A stretch of 64,000 nt of DNA from Ensifer sp. LC11 (GTDB lineage: Bacteria > Pseudomonadota > Alphaproteobacteria > Rhizobiales > Rhizobiaceae), in assembly GCF_001695835.1 (NCBI RefSeq), contig NZ_MBSO01000020.1, forward strand, positions 25,246 through 89,245, read 5' to 3'. This document shows positions 27,909 to 37,085 of the stretch, one piece after another. Numbering within the stretch: position 1 is the first letter of the stretch; every line of letters starts with the position of its first letter. The position numbers were made by a program, and so were the translations under genes. The notes beneath the pieces were generated by a model that ran no database searches, was not told where the DNA came from, and saw only the letters and a list, made by a program, of their open reading frames with translations.

Positions 27909-28672
27909 GCGATGCGGTCGAGCGCCTCGTCGCAACTGCCAACGGTGGACACGTCCGCCGGTTTGCGCCGCTCGACCATGATCACCTCGATGCCGAGCCG
28001 GCGCGCCGCGGCAATCTTGCCGTAGGTGGCGCTGCCGCCGCTGTTCTTGGCAACGATCACGTCGATCCTTCGGGTCTCAAGCAACGTGGCTTCATCGGCT
28101 TGCGCGAAGGGACCGGTCGCCAGAATTGCTTCCTGGTCGGGAAGATCAAGCGGCGGAGTCACCGGATCGACGCTGCGGATGATGTAGCTGTGCTGGGGTG
28201 CTGCCTCGAAGTGGAAAGCCTCCTGCCGGCCGATCGCGAGAAAGACACGGCGCGGAACGTCACCCAGCGCATGCACCGCTTCGGTAACACTCTCAACCGG
28301 GGTCCAGCGGTCGCCGGGCTCCGGCTGCCATTCCGGGCGTCGAAGGGCGAGCAGCCTGGTGCCGGTTCGTTGCACCGCCTCGGCGGCATTGTGCGATATG
28401 CGCGCGGCAAAGGGATGGGTCGCGTCCACCAGCAACGCGATATTCTCGTCGCGCAGGAAATGCGCCAGACCATCGGCGCCGCCGAAGCCGCCGATGCGGG
28501 TCTTGACCGGCTGCGGGCGCGGGTCGGCGGTGCGGCCGGCGAGCGAGATTGCGGTGTCGTAACGGACGTCTTCGGCCAGGCAGCGCGCAAGTTCGCGCGC
28601 CTCGGTGGTGCCGCCCAGTATCAGAATGCGAGGTTTTTCCATGGCTGACGTGTCGAACAGCGAACCCGCCAT
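27887..28672 (-). CDS. cobK: Precorrin-6A reductase
   Basis: NADPH-dependent reductase converting precorrin-6A to precorrin-6B. The family motif ILILGGTTEARELAR is near residue 15, with DATHPFAARISHNA, LAIGRQEAFHF and the C-terminal VAKNSGGSATYGKIAAARRLG region also conserved. The ATG at 28672 is chosen because GGGGGAG precedes it; it gives 261 residues, the length I recall for the 'P. denitrificans' protein. An ATG at 28642 lacks a ribosome binding site. The gene is on the strand opposite to the other cob genes, overlapping cobJ by 22 bases tail to tail and cobL by 32 bases head to head. Confidence 0.93.
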   Translation of the reverse strand: MAGSLFDTSAMEKPRILILGGTTEARELARCLAEDVRYDTAISLAGRTADPRPQPVKTRIGGFGGADGLAHFLRDENIALLVDATHPFAARISHNAAEAVQRTGTRLLALRRPEWQPEPGDRWTPVESVTEAVHALGDVPRRVFLAIGRQEAFHFEAAPQHSYIIRSVDPVTPPLDLPDQEAILATGPFAQADEATLLETRRIDVIVAKNSGGSATYGKIAAARRLGIEVIMVERRKPADVSTVGSCDEALDRIAHWLAPA

Positions 28673-29882
28673 CGTCTCCCCCTGGCTGACCGTCATCGGT
28701 ATCGGTGAGGATGGTGTAGCGGGTCTCGGCGACGAGGCCAAGCGGCTCATTGCCGAAGCCCCGGTCGTCTATGGCGGTCACCGCCACCTGGAGCTTGCCG
28801 CATCCCTCATCACGGGCGAGGCCCACAATTGGCAGAGCCCGCTCGAGCGCTCGGTCGTCGAGATCGTCGCACGTCGTGGCAGCCCCGTGGTGGTGCTTGC
28901 TTCGGGCGACCCGTTCTTCTTCGGCGTCGGCGTGACGCTGGCCCGCCGTATTGCGTCTGCCGAAATCCGCACGCTGCCCGCGCCGTCCTCGATCAGCCTT
29001 GCCGCCTCACGGCTCGGCTGGGCGCTGCAGGATGCGACCCTCGTCTCGGTGCATGGACGCCCGCTCGATCTGGTGCGGCCGCACCTGCATCCGGGTGCGC
29101 GCGTGCTGACGCTGACGTCGGATGGATCAGGCCCGCGAGACCTTGCCGAGCTTCTGGTCGCAAGCGGCTTCGGTCAGTCGCGGCTGACAGTGCTGGAGGC
29201 GCTTGGCGGCGCCGGGGAACGGGTGACGACGCAGATCGCGTCGCGTTTCATGCTCGGCCTCGTGCACCCGCTGAACGTCTGCGCCATCGAGGTGGCGGCC
29301 GACGAGGGCGCGCGCATCCTGCCGCTTGCGGCTGGCCGCGACGACGCGCTGTTCGAGCATGACGGGCAGATCACCAAGCGGGAAGTGCGGGCGCTGACGC
29401 TTTCGGCGCTCGCGCCACGCAAGGGCGAGTTGCTGTGGGATATCGGCGGCGGTTCGGGCTCGATCGGCATCGAATGGATGCTGGCCGATCCGACCATGCA
29501 AGCGATCGCCATCGAAGTGTCGCCGGAGCGCGCGGCCCGCATCGGCCGCAACGCGACGATGTTCGGCGTGCCGGGCCTGACGGTGGTGGAAGGCGAGGCG
29601 CCAGCCGCCCTTGCCGGCCTGCCGCAGCCGGATGCGATCTTCATCGGCGGCGGTGGCAGCGAAGCGGGCGTGATGGCAGCGGCGATCGAAGCACTTGGCA
29701 TTGGCGGACGGTTGGTCGCCAATGCGGTAACGACAGACATGGAGGCGGTGCTGCTCGATCATCACGCACGGCTCGGCGGCGCGCTGATCCGCATCGATAT
29801 CGCACGGGCAGGCCCGGTCGGCGCGATGACCGGATGGCGGCCGGCGATGCCAGTGACGCAGTGGTCGTGGATCAAGGCCTAG
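28641..29882 (+). CDS. cobL: Precorrin-6Y C5,15-methyltransferase (decarboxylating)
   Basis: Bifunctional enzyme that methylates precorrin-6B at C5 and C15 and decarboxylates the C12 acetate. The 413-residue protein fuses two domains: an N-terminal tetrapyrrole methylase (VIGIGEDGVAGLGDEA, VVLASGDPFFFGVG) and a C-terminal class I methyltransferase like CbiT (WDIGGGSGSIGIEWM, IAIEVSPERAARIGRNA). The ATG at 28641 has GAGG nine bases upstream. Its 5' end overlaps that of antisense cobK. A dispersed repeat separates it from cobM. Confidence 0.95.
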   Translation: MADVSNSEPAIVSPWLTVIGIGEDGVAGLGDEAKRLIAEAPVVYGGHRHLELAASLITGEAHNWQSPLERSVVEIVARRGSPVVVLASGDPFFFGVGVTLARRIASAEIRTLPAPSSISLAASRLGWALQDATLVSVHGRPLDLVRPHLHPGARVLTLTSDGSGPRDLAELLVASGFGQSRLTVLEALGGAGERVTTQIASRFMLGLVHPLNVCAIEVAADEGARILPLAAGRDDALFEHDGQITKREVRALTLSALAPRKGELLWDIGGGSGSIGIEWMLADPTMQAIAIEVSPERAARIGRNATMFGVPGLTVVEGEAPAALAGLPQPDAIFIGGGGSEAGVMAAAIEALGIGGRLVANAVTTDMEAVLLDHHARLGGALIRIDIARAGPVGAMTGWRPAMPVTQWSWIKA

Positions 29883-29938
29883 AGCAACTCCAGCAAAAAT
29901 GCGAAGCGGTTTGCGTCCGGAACTGCGTGAGAAGAGAA
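29881..29938 (-). repeat. Dispersed rhizobial repeat, family A, copy 2
   Basis: This fills most of the 66-base gap between cobL and cobM. Read on the minus strand it gives TTCTCACGCAGTTCCGGACG and then CAAACCGCTTCGCATTTTTG, ending in GTTGCTCT, the same element as at 17418-17475. It starts just before the end of the cobL stop codon. Confidence 0.75.
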
Positions 29939-29948
29939 AGAGCGACAC

Positions 29949-30710
29949 ATGACGGTACATTTCATCGGCGCCGGCCCGGGGGCTGCGGATCTGATCACGG
30001 TGCGCGGCCGCGACCTGATCGGGCGCTGCCCGGTCTGCCTCTATGCCGGTTCGATCGTTTCGCCGGAGCTCCTGCAATATTGCCCACCGGGCGCCCGGAT
30101 CGTCGATACTGCACCGATGTCGCTTGACGAAATCGAGGCGGAATATGTGAAGGCGGAAGCGGACGGTCTGGACGTCGCGCGGCTTCATTCCGGCGACCTT
30201 TCGGTCTGGAGCGCTGTGGCCGAACAGATCCGCCGGCTGGAGAAACACGGCATCGCCTATACGATGACACCGGGTGTGCCGTCTTTCGCCGCTGCTGCGG
30301 CCGCACTCGGACGCGAATTGACCATTCCGGCCGTTGCCCAGAGCCTGGTGCTGACCCGCGTCTCCGGCCGCGCCTCGCCGATGCCGAATAGCGAAACGCT
30401 CGCCGCCTTTGGCGCCACCGGCTCGACGCTGGCGATCCATCTCGCAATCCATGCGCTTGCGCAGGTGGTCGAGGAACTGACGCCGCTCTATGGTGCCGGC
30501 TGCCCGGTCGCAATCGTCGTCAAGGCGTCCTGGCCGGACGAGCGTGTGGTGCGTGGCGCGCTTGGCGATATCGTTGCCAAGGTGGCAGACGAGCCGATCG
30601 AGCGCACGGCGCTGATCTTCGTCGGCCCGGGGCTCGAAGCCTCCGATTTCCGCGAAAGCTCGCTCTACGATCCTGCCTATCAGCGGCGGTTCAGAGGACG
30701 CGGCGAGTAG
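29949..30710 (+). CDS. cobM: Precorrin-4 C11-methyltransferase
   Basis: Methylates precorrin-4 at C11 to give precorrin-5. The 253-residue methylase shows [16 protein letters not shown] at the N-terminus, [12 protein letters not shown] in place of the usual GDP motif and [28 protein letters not shown] precedes the ATG. It ends the plus-strand run of cob genes and converges with the phaG end; no strong terminator is seen in the 49 bases between them. Confidence 0.96.
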   Translation: MTVHFIGAGPGAADLITVRGRDLIGRCPVCLYAGSIVSPELLQYCPPGARIVDTAPMSLDEIEAEYVKAEADGLDVARLHSGDLSVWSAVAEQIRRLEKHGIAYTMTPGVPSFAAAAAALGRELTIPAVAQSLVLTRVSGRASPMPNSETLAAFGATGSTLAIHLAIHALAQVVEELTPLYGAGCPVAIVVKASWPDERVVRGALGDIVAKVADEPIERTALIFVGPGLEASDFRESSLYDPAYQRRFRGRGE

Positions 30711-30759
30711 CCACGTCACTTTAGGAGATCGTCAGCGGTTTCGGCTGCGTTGCTGGGTT

Positions 30760-31131
30760 CTATTCCGTCGGCTCTTCGCGCGTCGGCCGCTGTTTGAGCG
30801 GAACGCCGCGCTTTTCTTCGACGCGGTCGCGATAGAGCGCGGCCTGGCCGAGCAGCATCAGTGTCACCGGCGTGGTGACGACGACGAAGACGATGATCAG
30901 GATTTCGTGGAACACCCAGCGGCTTTGCAGCACCGCAAAGCAGATGATCGAGGCGGTGCAGATGAGGAGCACGCCGCCGCTTGTCGCCAGCGTCGGCGCA
31001 TGCAGGCGTTCGTAGAAGCTGGTAAACCGCAGAAGGCCGACCGAGCCGATCAGAGCCACCGCTGCGCCCAGAACAGTCAGTCCGCAGACGAGAACGGCGG
31101 CCCAGACGGGAAGATCGGTCAGGTGGCTCAT
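30760..31131 (-). CDS. phaG: Pha/Mrp antiporter subunit G
   Basis: Small membrane subunit (123 residues, three hydrophobic segments) of the multisubunit cation/proton antiporter. The MnhG/PhaG pattern VGLLRFTSFYERLHAPTLA is clear near residue 30, and the tail is charged (EEKRGVPLKQRPTREEP). It overlaps the phaF stop by an ATGA and is the last gene of the operon. Confidence 0.93.
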   Translation of the reverse strand: MSHLTDLPVWAAVLVCGLTVLGAAVALIGSVGLLRFTSFYERLHAPTLATSGGVLLICTASIICFAVLQSRWVFHEILIIVFVVVTTPVTLMLLGQAALYRDRVEEKRGVPLKQRPTREEPTE

Positions 31132-31409
31132 TCGATGATCTCCCCGCGCATCAGGAACTTGCCGAACGCGATCGACGAGACGAAGCCGATGAGCGCGACG
31201 ATCAGCGCCGATTCGAAATAGAGCGAGTTCGCGGTGCGGATGCCGAAGGTCAAAAGCATCAGCATGGCGTTGATGTAGAGCGTGTCGAGGCCGAGGATAC
31301 GGTCCTGCGCCCGCGGTCCCCTGACCATACGGTAGAAGGCGAAGGCCATCGCCAGTCCGAGCATGATCTGAGCGATCAGGATCGACCAGATGATCGCAAG
31401 CTCCATCAT
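31128..31409 (-). CDS. phaF: Pha/Mrp antiporter subunit F
   Basis: A 93-residue membrane protein with three hydrophobic helices and the MnhF/PhaF motif RMVRGPRAQDRILGLDTL. It overlaps phaE upstream and phaG downstream by four bases each, so the three small subunits are probably made in fixed proportion. Confidence 0.93.
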   Translation of the reverse strand: MMELAIIWSILIAQIMLGLAMAFAFYRMVRGPRAQDRILGLDTLYINAMLMLLTFGIRTANSLYFESALIVALIGFVSSIAFGKFLMRGEIIE

Positions 31410-31891
31410 CCGAATATCTCCTTCAAGGCTGCCTCGTAGCGCTTGACCGTATCGAGCCAGACGTCCTCGTTTTCCATGTCGAGCACGTGAAAGAGCAGGG
31501 ACTTGCGGCCGCGGTCATATTCGAGCCAGGCGGTTCCCGGTGTCGCCGTCATGACACAGGCGAGCAGCGCCAGGGCGTTCTCGTCATCAAGATCGAGATC
31601 GACGGTCAGGAAGCCGGAACTCGGCGGCCTGCGCCGGCCGCGCAGGATGACCGCGGTGACAGCGAGGTTGGACCGAATGACGTCGAACGCAACGGTCAGG
31701 CCGAAGTGCAGGACCAGAAGGATCCGGCGCGGGTGGGAGCGGACGGGGCTCAGCTTCAACGTCACCCAGGCGAGGCCCGTCGCAAGCACCGTGCCCATGA
31801 CGATGGTGCCGGGAGCGACCGATTGATTGAGCAGCAGCCAGATGAGGAGCAGGCCGAACGACAGCAGCGGATAGGGGAACCAGGTGCGCAT
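31406..31891 (-). CDS. phaE: Pha/Mrp antiporter subunit E
   Basis: A 161-residue MnhE-type subunit with two N-terminal membrane helices (FPYPLLSFGLLLIWLLLNQS and the following TIVMGTVLATGLAWVTL) and a C-terminal cytoplasmic part containing the conserved VMTATPGTAWLEYD. It begins six bases after the phaD stop codon. Confidence 0.93.
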   Translation of the reverse strand: MRTWFPYPLLSFGLLLIWLLLNQSVAPGTIVMGTVLATGLAWVTLKLSPVRSHPRRILLVLHFGLTVAFDVIRSNLAVTAVILRGRRRPPSSGFLTVDLDLDDENALALLACVMTATPGTAWLEYDRGRKSLLFHVLDMENEDVWLDTVKRYEAALKEIFG

Positions 31892-31897
31892 CGGTGA

Positions 31898-33511
31898 CTA
31901 GCCTCCCGCTCGCGGTGCAGTGAGCACACGCTCGGTGTAACCCGCCGGGTTCATCAGTGAATCCGCCGTCGCCTGCATGTAGTGCATGATCGGCCCAGCC
32001 TGCACGCTCAGGAAGATGCAGGTGGAGAGCAGCACGACGACCGGGGTGATCTCGATAACGACGACCCGCGGCACGGTGTTTTCGATCGATGCCCAGAAGG
32101 TGCGGATGCCGACGCGGTTCATGGCGATCATCGCGGCGAGACCGGAGATGATCAGCAGCGTGACATAGGTCCAGTCCGCGACGGAAACGGCTGGGGCCGT
32201 TTGCTGCCCCGATAGGCCGAAAAGGCCGCCAAGGATAGCGAATTTCGCGACGAAGCCTGAGAGTGGCGGCAGGCCGGCGAGCAGCAGGGCGCAGAGGCAG
32301 AAGCAGAGGCCGAGGATCGCCATGGTGCCTGGGATCGGAGAGCCAACTTCCTCCTCCTCCTCGTCTTCATCGGCATCGCCATAGGCTTCCATCGTCACCG
32401 CGAGAACGTCGGCGCCGGCGTCGCGGCCGCGTTCGACCAGTTCGATCAAGAGGAAGAAGGCGGCGATCGTCAGCGTCGAGCTGACGAGGTAGAACAGAGC
32501 GCCGGCAATCATGCCCGCGTGGCCGAGGCCGATCGCGGCGAGCAGTGTGCCGGAGGAGACGAGCACCGAATAGGCGGCAAGGCGACCCATCGCCTGGGAG
32601 GCGAGCACGCCGATGGCGCCGAAAGCAATCGTCAGCAGGCCGCCTGCGAGAAGCACGGGCTGGCCGAAACCGGCGGAAGCACCGGCGCCCACCCCAAAGA
32701 CCAGCAGCGAGAGCCTGAGGATGACGTAGATGCCGACCTTGGTCAGGATCGCGAAGACGGCGGCGACCGGCGGCGTCGCTGCCGAATATGCGGTCGGCAG
32801 CCAGAAGCTCAAGGGCCACATGCCGGCCTTCACCAGGAAGGCGACACCGAGGACGCCGGCCCCGACCTCGACCATCTGGCGGTCGTTCGGCGAGAGCGTG
32901 GCAAGCTTTACCGAAAGATCGGCCATGTTCAGCGTGCCGGTTGCGCCATAGATCAGGCTGACGCCGATCAGGAAGAGTGACGAGGCGGCAAGGTTGATCG
33001 CCACATAGTGCAGCCCCGCCTTGACGCGAAGCGGCCCGGAGCCATGCAGGAGCAGGCCGTAGGATGCCGCAAGCATGATCTCGAAGAAGACGAACAGGTT
33101 GAAAAGATCGCCGGTCAGGAACGAGCCATTGAGGCCGGCGATCAGCAGCTGGAACAGCGAATGGAAGTGATGGCCGGCCGTGTGCCAGCGCGCGATCGAA
33201 TAGGCCTGGGCGGCAAGGGCCAGCCCGCTCGTCAGGCACAGCATCAGTGCCGACAGGCGATCGAGCACCAGCACGATGCCGAAAGGCGCCGGCCAGTTGC
33301 CGAGTTGGTAGACGCCGTTGCCGGCGAGCGTCGTGTCGGTCGAGGCGATGCGCAACAGCACCATCGACAGGATGAAGAGTGCGAGCGTCGAGACGAAACC
33401 CAGCACGCCCTTTGCCATGCGGTTGCGCTCGTCGATCGGGATCATCGCGGCTCCGACCATCACCGGCAGCAGGATCGGCAGGATCAGGAGGTGGTGCGTC
33501 CAGTTAGTCAT
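31898..33511 (-). CDS. phaD: Pha/Mrp antiporter subunit D
   Basis: A 537-residue polytopic protein homologous to the ND4/ND5-type subunits of complex I and likely part of the proton path. Conserved pieces include ARWHTAGHHFHSLFQLLIAG, the lysine-bearing GVAFLVKAGMWPLSFWLPTAYSAA (split across the helix) and AKFAILGG. An acidic run (GDADEDEEEEE, about residue 380) interrupts the membrane domain in a loop and is unusual. It overlaps phaC by eight bases. Confidence 0.94.
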   Translation of the reverse strand: MTNWTHHLLILPILLPVMVGAAMIPIDERNRMAKGVLGFVSTLALFILSMVLLRIASTDTTLAGNGVYQLGNWPAPFGIVLVLDRLSALMLCLTSGLALAAQAYSIARWHTAGHHFHSLFQLLIAGLNGSFLTGDLFNLFVFFEIMLAASYGLLLHGSGPLRVKAGLHYVAINLAASSLFLIGVSLIYGATGTLNMADLSVKLATLSPNDRQMVEVGAGVLGVAFLVKAGMWPLSFWLPTAYSAATPPVAAVFAILTKVGIYVILRLSLLVFGVGAGASAGFGQPVLLAGGLLTIAFGAIGVLASQAMGRLAAYSVLVSSGTLLAAIGLGHAGMIAGALFYLVSSTLTIAAFFLLIELVERGRDAGADVLAVTMEAYGDADEDEEEEEVGSPIPGTMAILGLCFCLCALLLAGLPPLSGFVAKFAILGGLFGLSGQQTAPAVSVADWTYVTLLIISGLAAMIAMNRVGIRTFWASIENTVPRVVVIEITPVVVLLSTCIFLSVQAGPIMHYMQATADSLMNPAGYTERVLTAPRAGG

Positions 33512-33851
33512 GGCGCTGCTCCCGGCCGTCGACGTGGTCGGTGCCGGTGAAGCCGCGCGAGGCGAGCAGCACCACGAGGAAGAGCGCGGTCATGGCAAAG
33601 CCGATGACGATCGCGGTCAAGACGAGTGCCTGCGGCACCGGGTCGGTGAAGCGGCTGAGATCGCCGACGCCGCCTGGTTCCAGCACCGGTGGCGCGTTCA
33701 CCCGCAGACGCCCCATGCCGAAGATGAAGAGGTTGACGGCATAGGAGAGCAGCGAGAGGCCGATGATGACCTGGTAGGTGCGCGGGCGCAGCAGCAGGTA
33801 AACGCCGGATGCGGTGAGGACGCCGATGGCGGCTGCGAGAATGATCTCCAT
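33504..33851 (-). CDS. phaC: Pha/Mrp antiporter subunit C
   Basis: A 115-residue NuoK-like subunit with three membrane helices and the pattern YQVIIGLSLLSYAVNLFIFG. The start codon overlaps the phaAB stop codon in TAATG, and the end overlaps phaD. The symbol is used for the antiporter subunit and should not be confused with polyhydroxybutyrate synthase. Confidence 0.94.
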   Translation of the reverse strand: MEIILAAAIGVLTASGVYLLLRPRTYQVIIGLSLLSYAVNLFIFGMGRLRVNAPPVLEPGGVGDLSRFTDPVPQALVLTAIVIGFAMTALFLVVLLASRGFTGTDHVDGREQRHD

Positions 33852-36757
33852 TACCGGGCCTCCTTTCCGCTCCGCGTGGCGCGCGCATGGGCGCGTGGCG
33901 CGCGGATCGACTGGTGGGCAAGCGCGATCAGGATCAGCACGGTTGCGCCGAGCACGAGAGAGAAGACGCCGAGGTCGAAGAACAGGGCGCTGGCGAGCGG
34001 AAACTTTCCGACGATGGGGAGCGTGACATATTGCGCATGCGAGGTGAGGAACGGGTAGCCGAAGAGCCAGGAGCCGATCCCGGTAGCCGCCGCCACCAGG
34101 AGGCCGATGCTCATCCAGCGCAGCGGATGGATGCGCAGCCTTTCCTCGACCCAGCGCGTGCCGCCGGACATGTATTGCAGGATGAAACCGATCGACATGG
34201 CGATGCCGGCGGCAAAGCCGCCGCCCGGCAGGTCATGGCCGCGCAGGAAGAGGTAGGCAGCAAGCATGCCGATGACCGGGAACATCCAGCGCATGATCAC
34301 TGACGGCACGAACAGGTATTCGGCGACGCTGTCACCCTTGCTGCGATCCGGATGATCGTCGTCGAAGGCGTTCTGAACGCGCTGCTGCTCCGGTGCCTCC
34401 AGGCTGTCGGCCTGCGGACGGAAGCGCAACAGCAAGGCAAAGACCGTGAGCGCCACGATTGCCAGGACCGCGATTTCGCCCAACGTATCGAAGCCGCGGA
34501 AGTCGACGAGAATGACGTTGACGACGTTGGTGCCGCCGCCTTCCTTGTAGGCGCGCTCAAGGAAGTAGCTGGCAATCGTCTCGGGCAGGGGGCGGGTCAT
34601 CATCGTATAGGCGATGAGCGCCACGCCGCCGCCGGCGGTGATCGCCAGCAGGAAGTCACGCAGGCGCCGGAAGCGGACCCGCAACGACAGCAGCTCGGTT
34701 TCCTGCGTGTCCTCGATGCGTTTCGGCAGCCAGCGCAGTCCAAGCAGGATGAGCACCGTCGTGACGATCTCGACGAGGAGCTGTGTTACGGCAAGATCCG
34801 GTGCCGAAAGCCAGACGAAGGTCAGGCAGGTCGTAAGGCCCGCGCCGCCAAGCAGCACGAGCGCTGCCAGCCGGTGGAATTTCGCAAGGAGCGCCGCACC
34901 GATCGCGCAGGCGATGCCGACCGCCCACAGTAGTGCGAAGGCCGGATCGATGCTGCGCACGAGAAGCGGCGGTAGTTCGTAGTGGTTGAGAAGCAGCGGC
35001 AGGGCGCCGGCGGCAACGGCGATGAAGACGAGGAAACGCATCTGTGGCTGTAGCCGCCGTGTGCCAAGACGCTGCTCGAGCGAACGCGCCCACTTCCACG
35101 AGAGCGTCACAAGCACGCGCTCGAAGATGCGCTGGCCGTGCAACAGGCGGAAGATCGGCGGGCCCTCGATGCTGGTGGCAAGGTAGTTGCGCATCAGAAA
35201 ATAGAGACCGACGCCGCCGGCAAGTGCGACGAAGCTCATGATCAGCGGCAGATTCCAGCCATGCCAGACGGCAAGGCTGTAGGCGGGCGTGCTTGCGCCG
35301 AGGATCGAAATGACTGCGGTGTGCAGGAAGGGGCCAATGGTGATCGCCGGGATGATGCCGACCACGAGGCAGGCAAGCACGAGGAATTCGATCGGCGCGC
35401 GCATCCAGCGCGGCGGCTCGTGCGGCACTTTCGGCAGATCCTCAGGTGTCTTGCCGAAGAAGACGCTGTGGATGAAACGCAGCGAATAGGTCACCGCGAA
35501 CATGCCGGCAAGCGTCGCGACATAGGGCGTCATCGTGTCGAGGATGTTGGCCTGGTGGGTCTCGATCGCCTCGGCGAAGAACATTTCCTTCGAGATGAAG
35601 CCATTCAGAAGCGGAACGCCCGCCATGGCGGCGCTTGCGACCATGGCGAGCACGGCCGTTCCCGGCATGTACCTTATCAGCCCTCCGAGCTTGCGCATGT
35701 CGCGCGTTCCGGTCTCGTGGTCGATGATGCCGGCCGCCATGAACAAGGACGCCTTGAAGGTGGCGTGGTTGACGATGTGGAAGACGGCGGCGACCGCGGC
35801 AAGCGGGCTGCCGAGGCTCAGAAGAACCGTGATCAGGCCTAGATGGCTGATGGTCGAATAGGCGAGCAGGCCCTTGAGGTCCTGCTGGAAGATGGCGAAA
35901 TAGGCGCCGAGCAGCAGCGTCGAAAGGCCGGCGAGACCGACGATCCAGAACCAGGCTTCCGTTCCGGCCATGACCGGCCAGAGGCGCGCCAAAAGGAAGA
36001 CGCCCGCCTTCACCATGGTCGCCGAGTGCAGATAGGCAGAGACCGGCGTCGGCGCTGACATCGCGTGCGGCAGCCAGAAATGGAACGGGAACTGCGCGCT
36101 TTTCGTCAAGGCGCCGAGCAGGACCAGGATCAGCACTGGCATGTAGAGCGGCGAGTTGCGGATCAGGTCGCCTGATGCAAGCACGACATCGAGATCATAG
36201 CTGCCGACGATGCGGCCCATGAGCAGGAGACCGACCAGCATGCAAAGACCGCCGGTGCCGGTCACGGTCAATGCCATGCGGGCGCCGTCGCGGGCATGTG
36301 CGTTGTGATGCCAGTAGCCGATCAGAAGGAAGGAGACGATGCTCGTCAGTTCCCAGAAGACGGCAAGCAGAATGAGATTACCCGAGAGCACGACACCGAG
36401 CATCGAGCCCATGAAGGCAAGAAACAGCGACAGGAAGCGCGGCACCGGGTCTTCCGCCGCCATGTAGTAGCGGGCGTAGAGCACCACCAGCACGCCGATC
36501 GCGGTGACGAGCACCGTGAAGAGCCAGGCAAAGCCATCCATCCGGAGCGTGAAGTTGAGGCCGAGTTCGGGAAGCCAGGCGATGTCGTAGCGCAGCACCC
36601 CACCTGAGGTGACAAACGGATAGAGGCCGGCCGCGACGAGGAAACACAGAAGTGCGATCGCGCCGGCAAACCAGGCTGTCGCACCGCGCTGATCGAGCGG
36701 AAAGAAGATTGCAAGGAGGCTTCCCGCAAATGGGGCGAGAATGAAGACAGAAAGCAA
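33851..36757 (-). CDS. phaAB: Pha antiporter fused subunit AB
   Basis: A 968-residue membrane protein joining the MrpA and MrpB subunits, the arrangement known from the Sinorhizobium meliloti K+/H+ antiporter. The N-terminal two thirds are NuoL-like, with the typical SAQFPFHFWLPHAMSAPTPV and STISHLGLI motifs; the final 150 residues are MrpB-like (HDLPGGGFAAGIAMSIGF). The start is TTG at 36757 after a modest GGGA. It is the first gene of a six-gene operon phaAB-C-D-E-F-G. By analogy it exchanges K+ or Na+ for protons and supports growth at alkaline pH or in symbiosis; ion specificity cannot be read from the sequence. Confidence 0.95.
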   Translation of the reverse strand: MLSVFILAPFAGSLLAIFFPLDQRGATAWFAGAIALLCFLVAAGLYPFVTSGGVLRYDIAWLPELGLNFTLRMDGFAWLFTVLVTAIGVLVVLYARYYMAAEDPVPRFLSLFLAFMGSMLGVVLSGNLILLAVFWELTSIVSFLLIGYWHHNAHARDGARMALTVTGTGGLCMLVGLLLMGRIVGSYDLDVVLASGDLIRNSPLYMPVLILVLLGALTKSAQFPFHFWLPHAMSAPTPVSAYLHSATMVKAGVFLLARLWPVMAGTEAWFWIVGLAGLSTLLLGAYFAIFQQDLKGLLAYSTISHLGLITVLLSLGSPLAAVAAVFHIVNHATFKASLFMAAGIIDHETGTRDMRKLGGLIRYMPGTAVLAMVASAAMAGVPLLNGFISKEMFFAEAIETHQANILDTMTPYVATLAGMFAVTYSLRFIHSVFFGKTPEDLPKVPHEPPRWMRAPIEFLVLACLVVGIIPAITIGPFLHTAVISILGASTPAYSLAVWHGWNLPLIMSFVALAGGVGLYFLMRNYLATSIEGPPIFRLLHGQRIFERVLVTLSWKWARSLEQRLGTRRLQPQMRFLVFIAVAAGALPLLLNHYELPPLLVRSIDPAFALLWAVGIACAIGAALLAKFHRLAALVLLGGAGLTTCLTFVWLSAPDLAVTQLLVEIVTTVLILLGLRWLPKRIEDTQETELLSLRVRFRRLRDFLLAITAGGGVALIAYTMMTRPLPETIASYFLERAYKEGGGTNVVNVILVDFRGFDTLGEIAVLAIVALTVFALLLRFRPQADSLEAPEQQRVQNAFDDDHPDRSKGDSVAEYLFVPSVIMRWMFPVIGMLAAYLFLRGHDLPGGGFAAGIAMSIGFILQYMSGGTRWVEERLRIHPLRWMSIGLLVAAATGIGSWLFGYPFLTSHAQYVTLPIVGKFPLASALFFDLGVFSLVLGATVLILIALAHQSIRAPRAHARATRSGKEAR

Positions 36758-37085
36758 TTTTCCCGCGTATTCGATCGTACCGTTCCCTTCTTCCGGGTGT
36801 CATGGAGATTGGGCGCCAGAACGCCGTGCGTGCAAGTGACCGCACAATGGACGCTCTAGAATCTTGATTCTGGAGCACCTTTTCCGCTTTCGGTGATTTC
36901 ACTTGAAGCGGGATGCTCCAGAGGCCCTGGAGGACGGTCGCATCAGCGACTGCCATAGATGATGCCGCCAAGTCCACATAGCGGAGGCAGGCAATTGTTT
37001 TTATGGCGATTCGTGGCAAGGCTGCCAAGCCTCAACGGTGCGAAAAATGCACGCAGCGACGCTTTTGCCGCAATCCGCAGTGTCG
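36758..37085. other. Intergenic region upstream of phaAB
   Basis: 328 bases between the phaAB start and the end of the EAL gene. They contain repeat family B copy 2 (36850-36921) and otherwise show no coding frame, hairpin with T run or clear promoter motif that I can defend. Confidence 0.5.
36850..36921 (-). repeat. Dispersed repeat, family B, copy 2
   Basis: Read on the minus strand it begins CTGGAGCATCCCGCTTCAAG and ends ATTCTAGAGCGTCC, matching the element at 19653-19724 in order and length. Both copies are intergenic. Confidence 0.75.

Noticed and set aside
29127..30719. Long antisense frame of 530 codons across cobL and cobM
   Set aside because: It overlaps two certain cob genes completely and its composition is Arg/His-rich, typical of a shadow frame.
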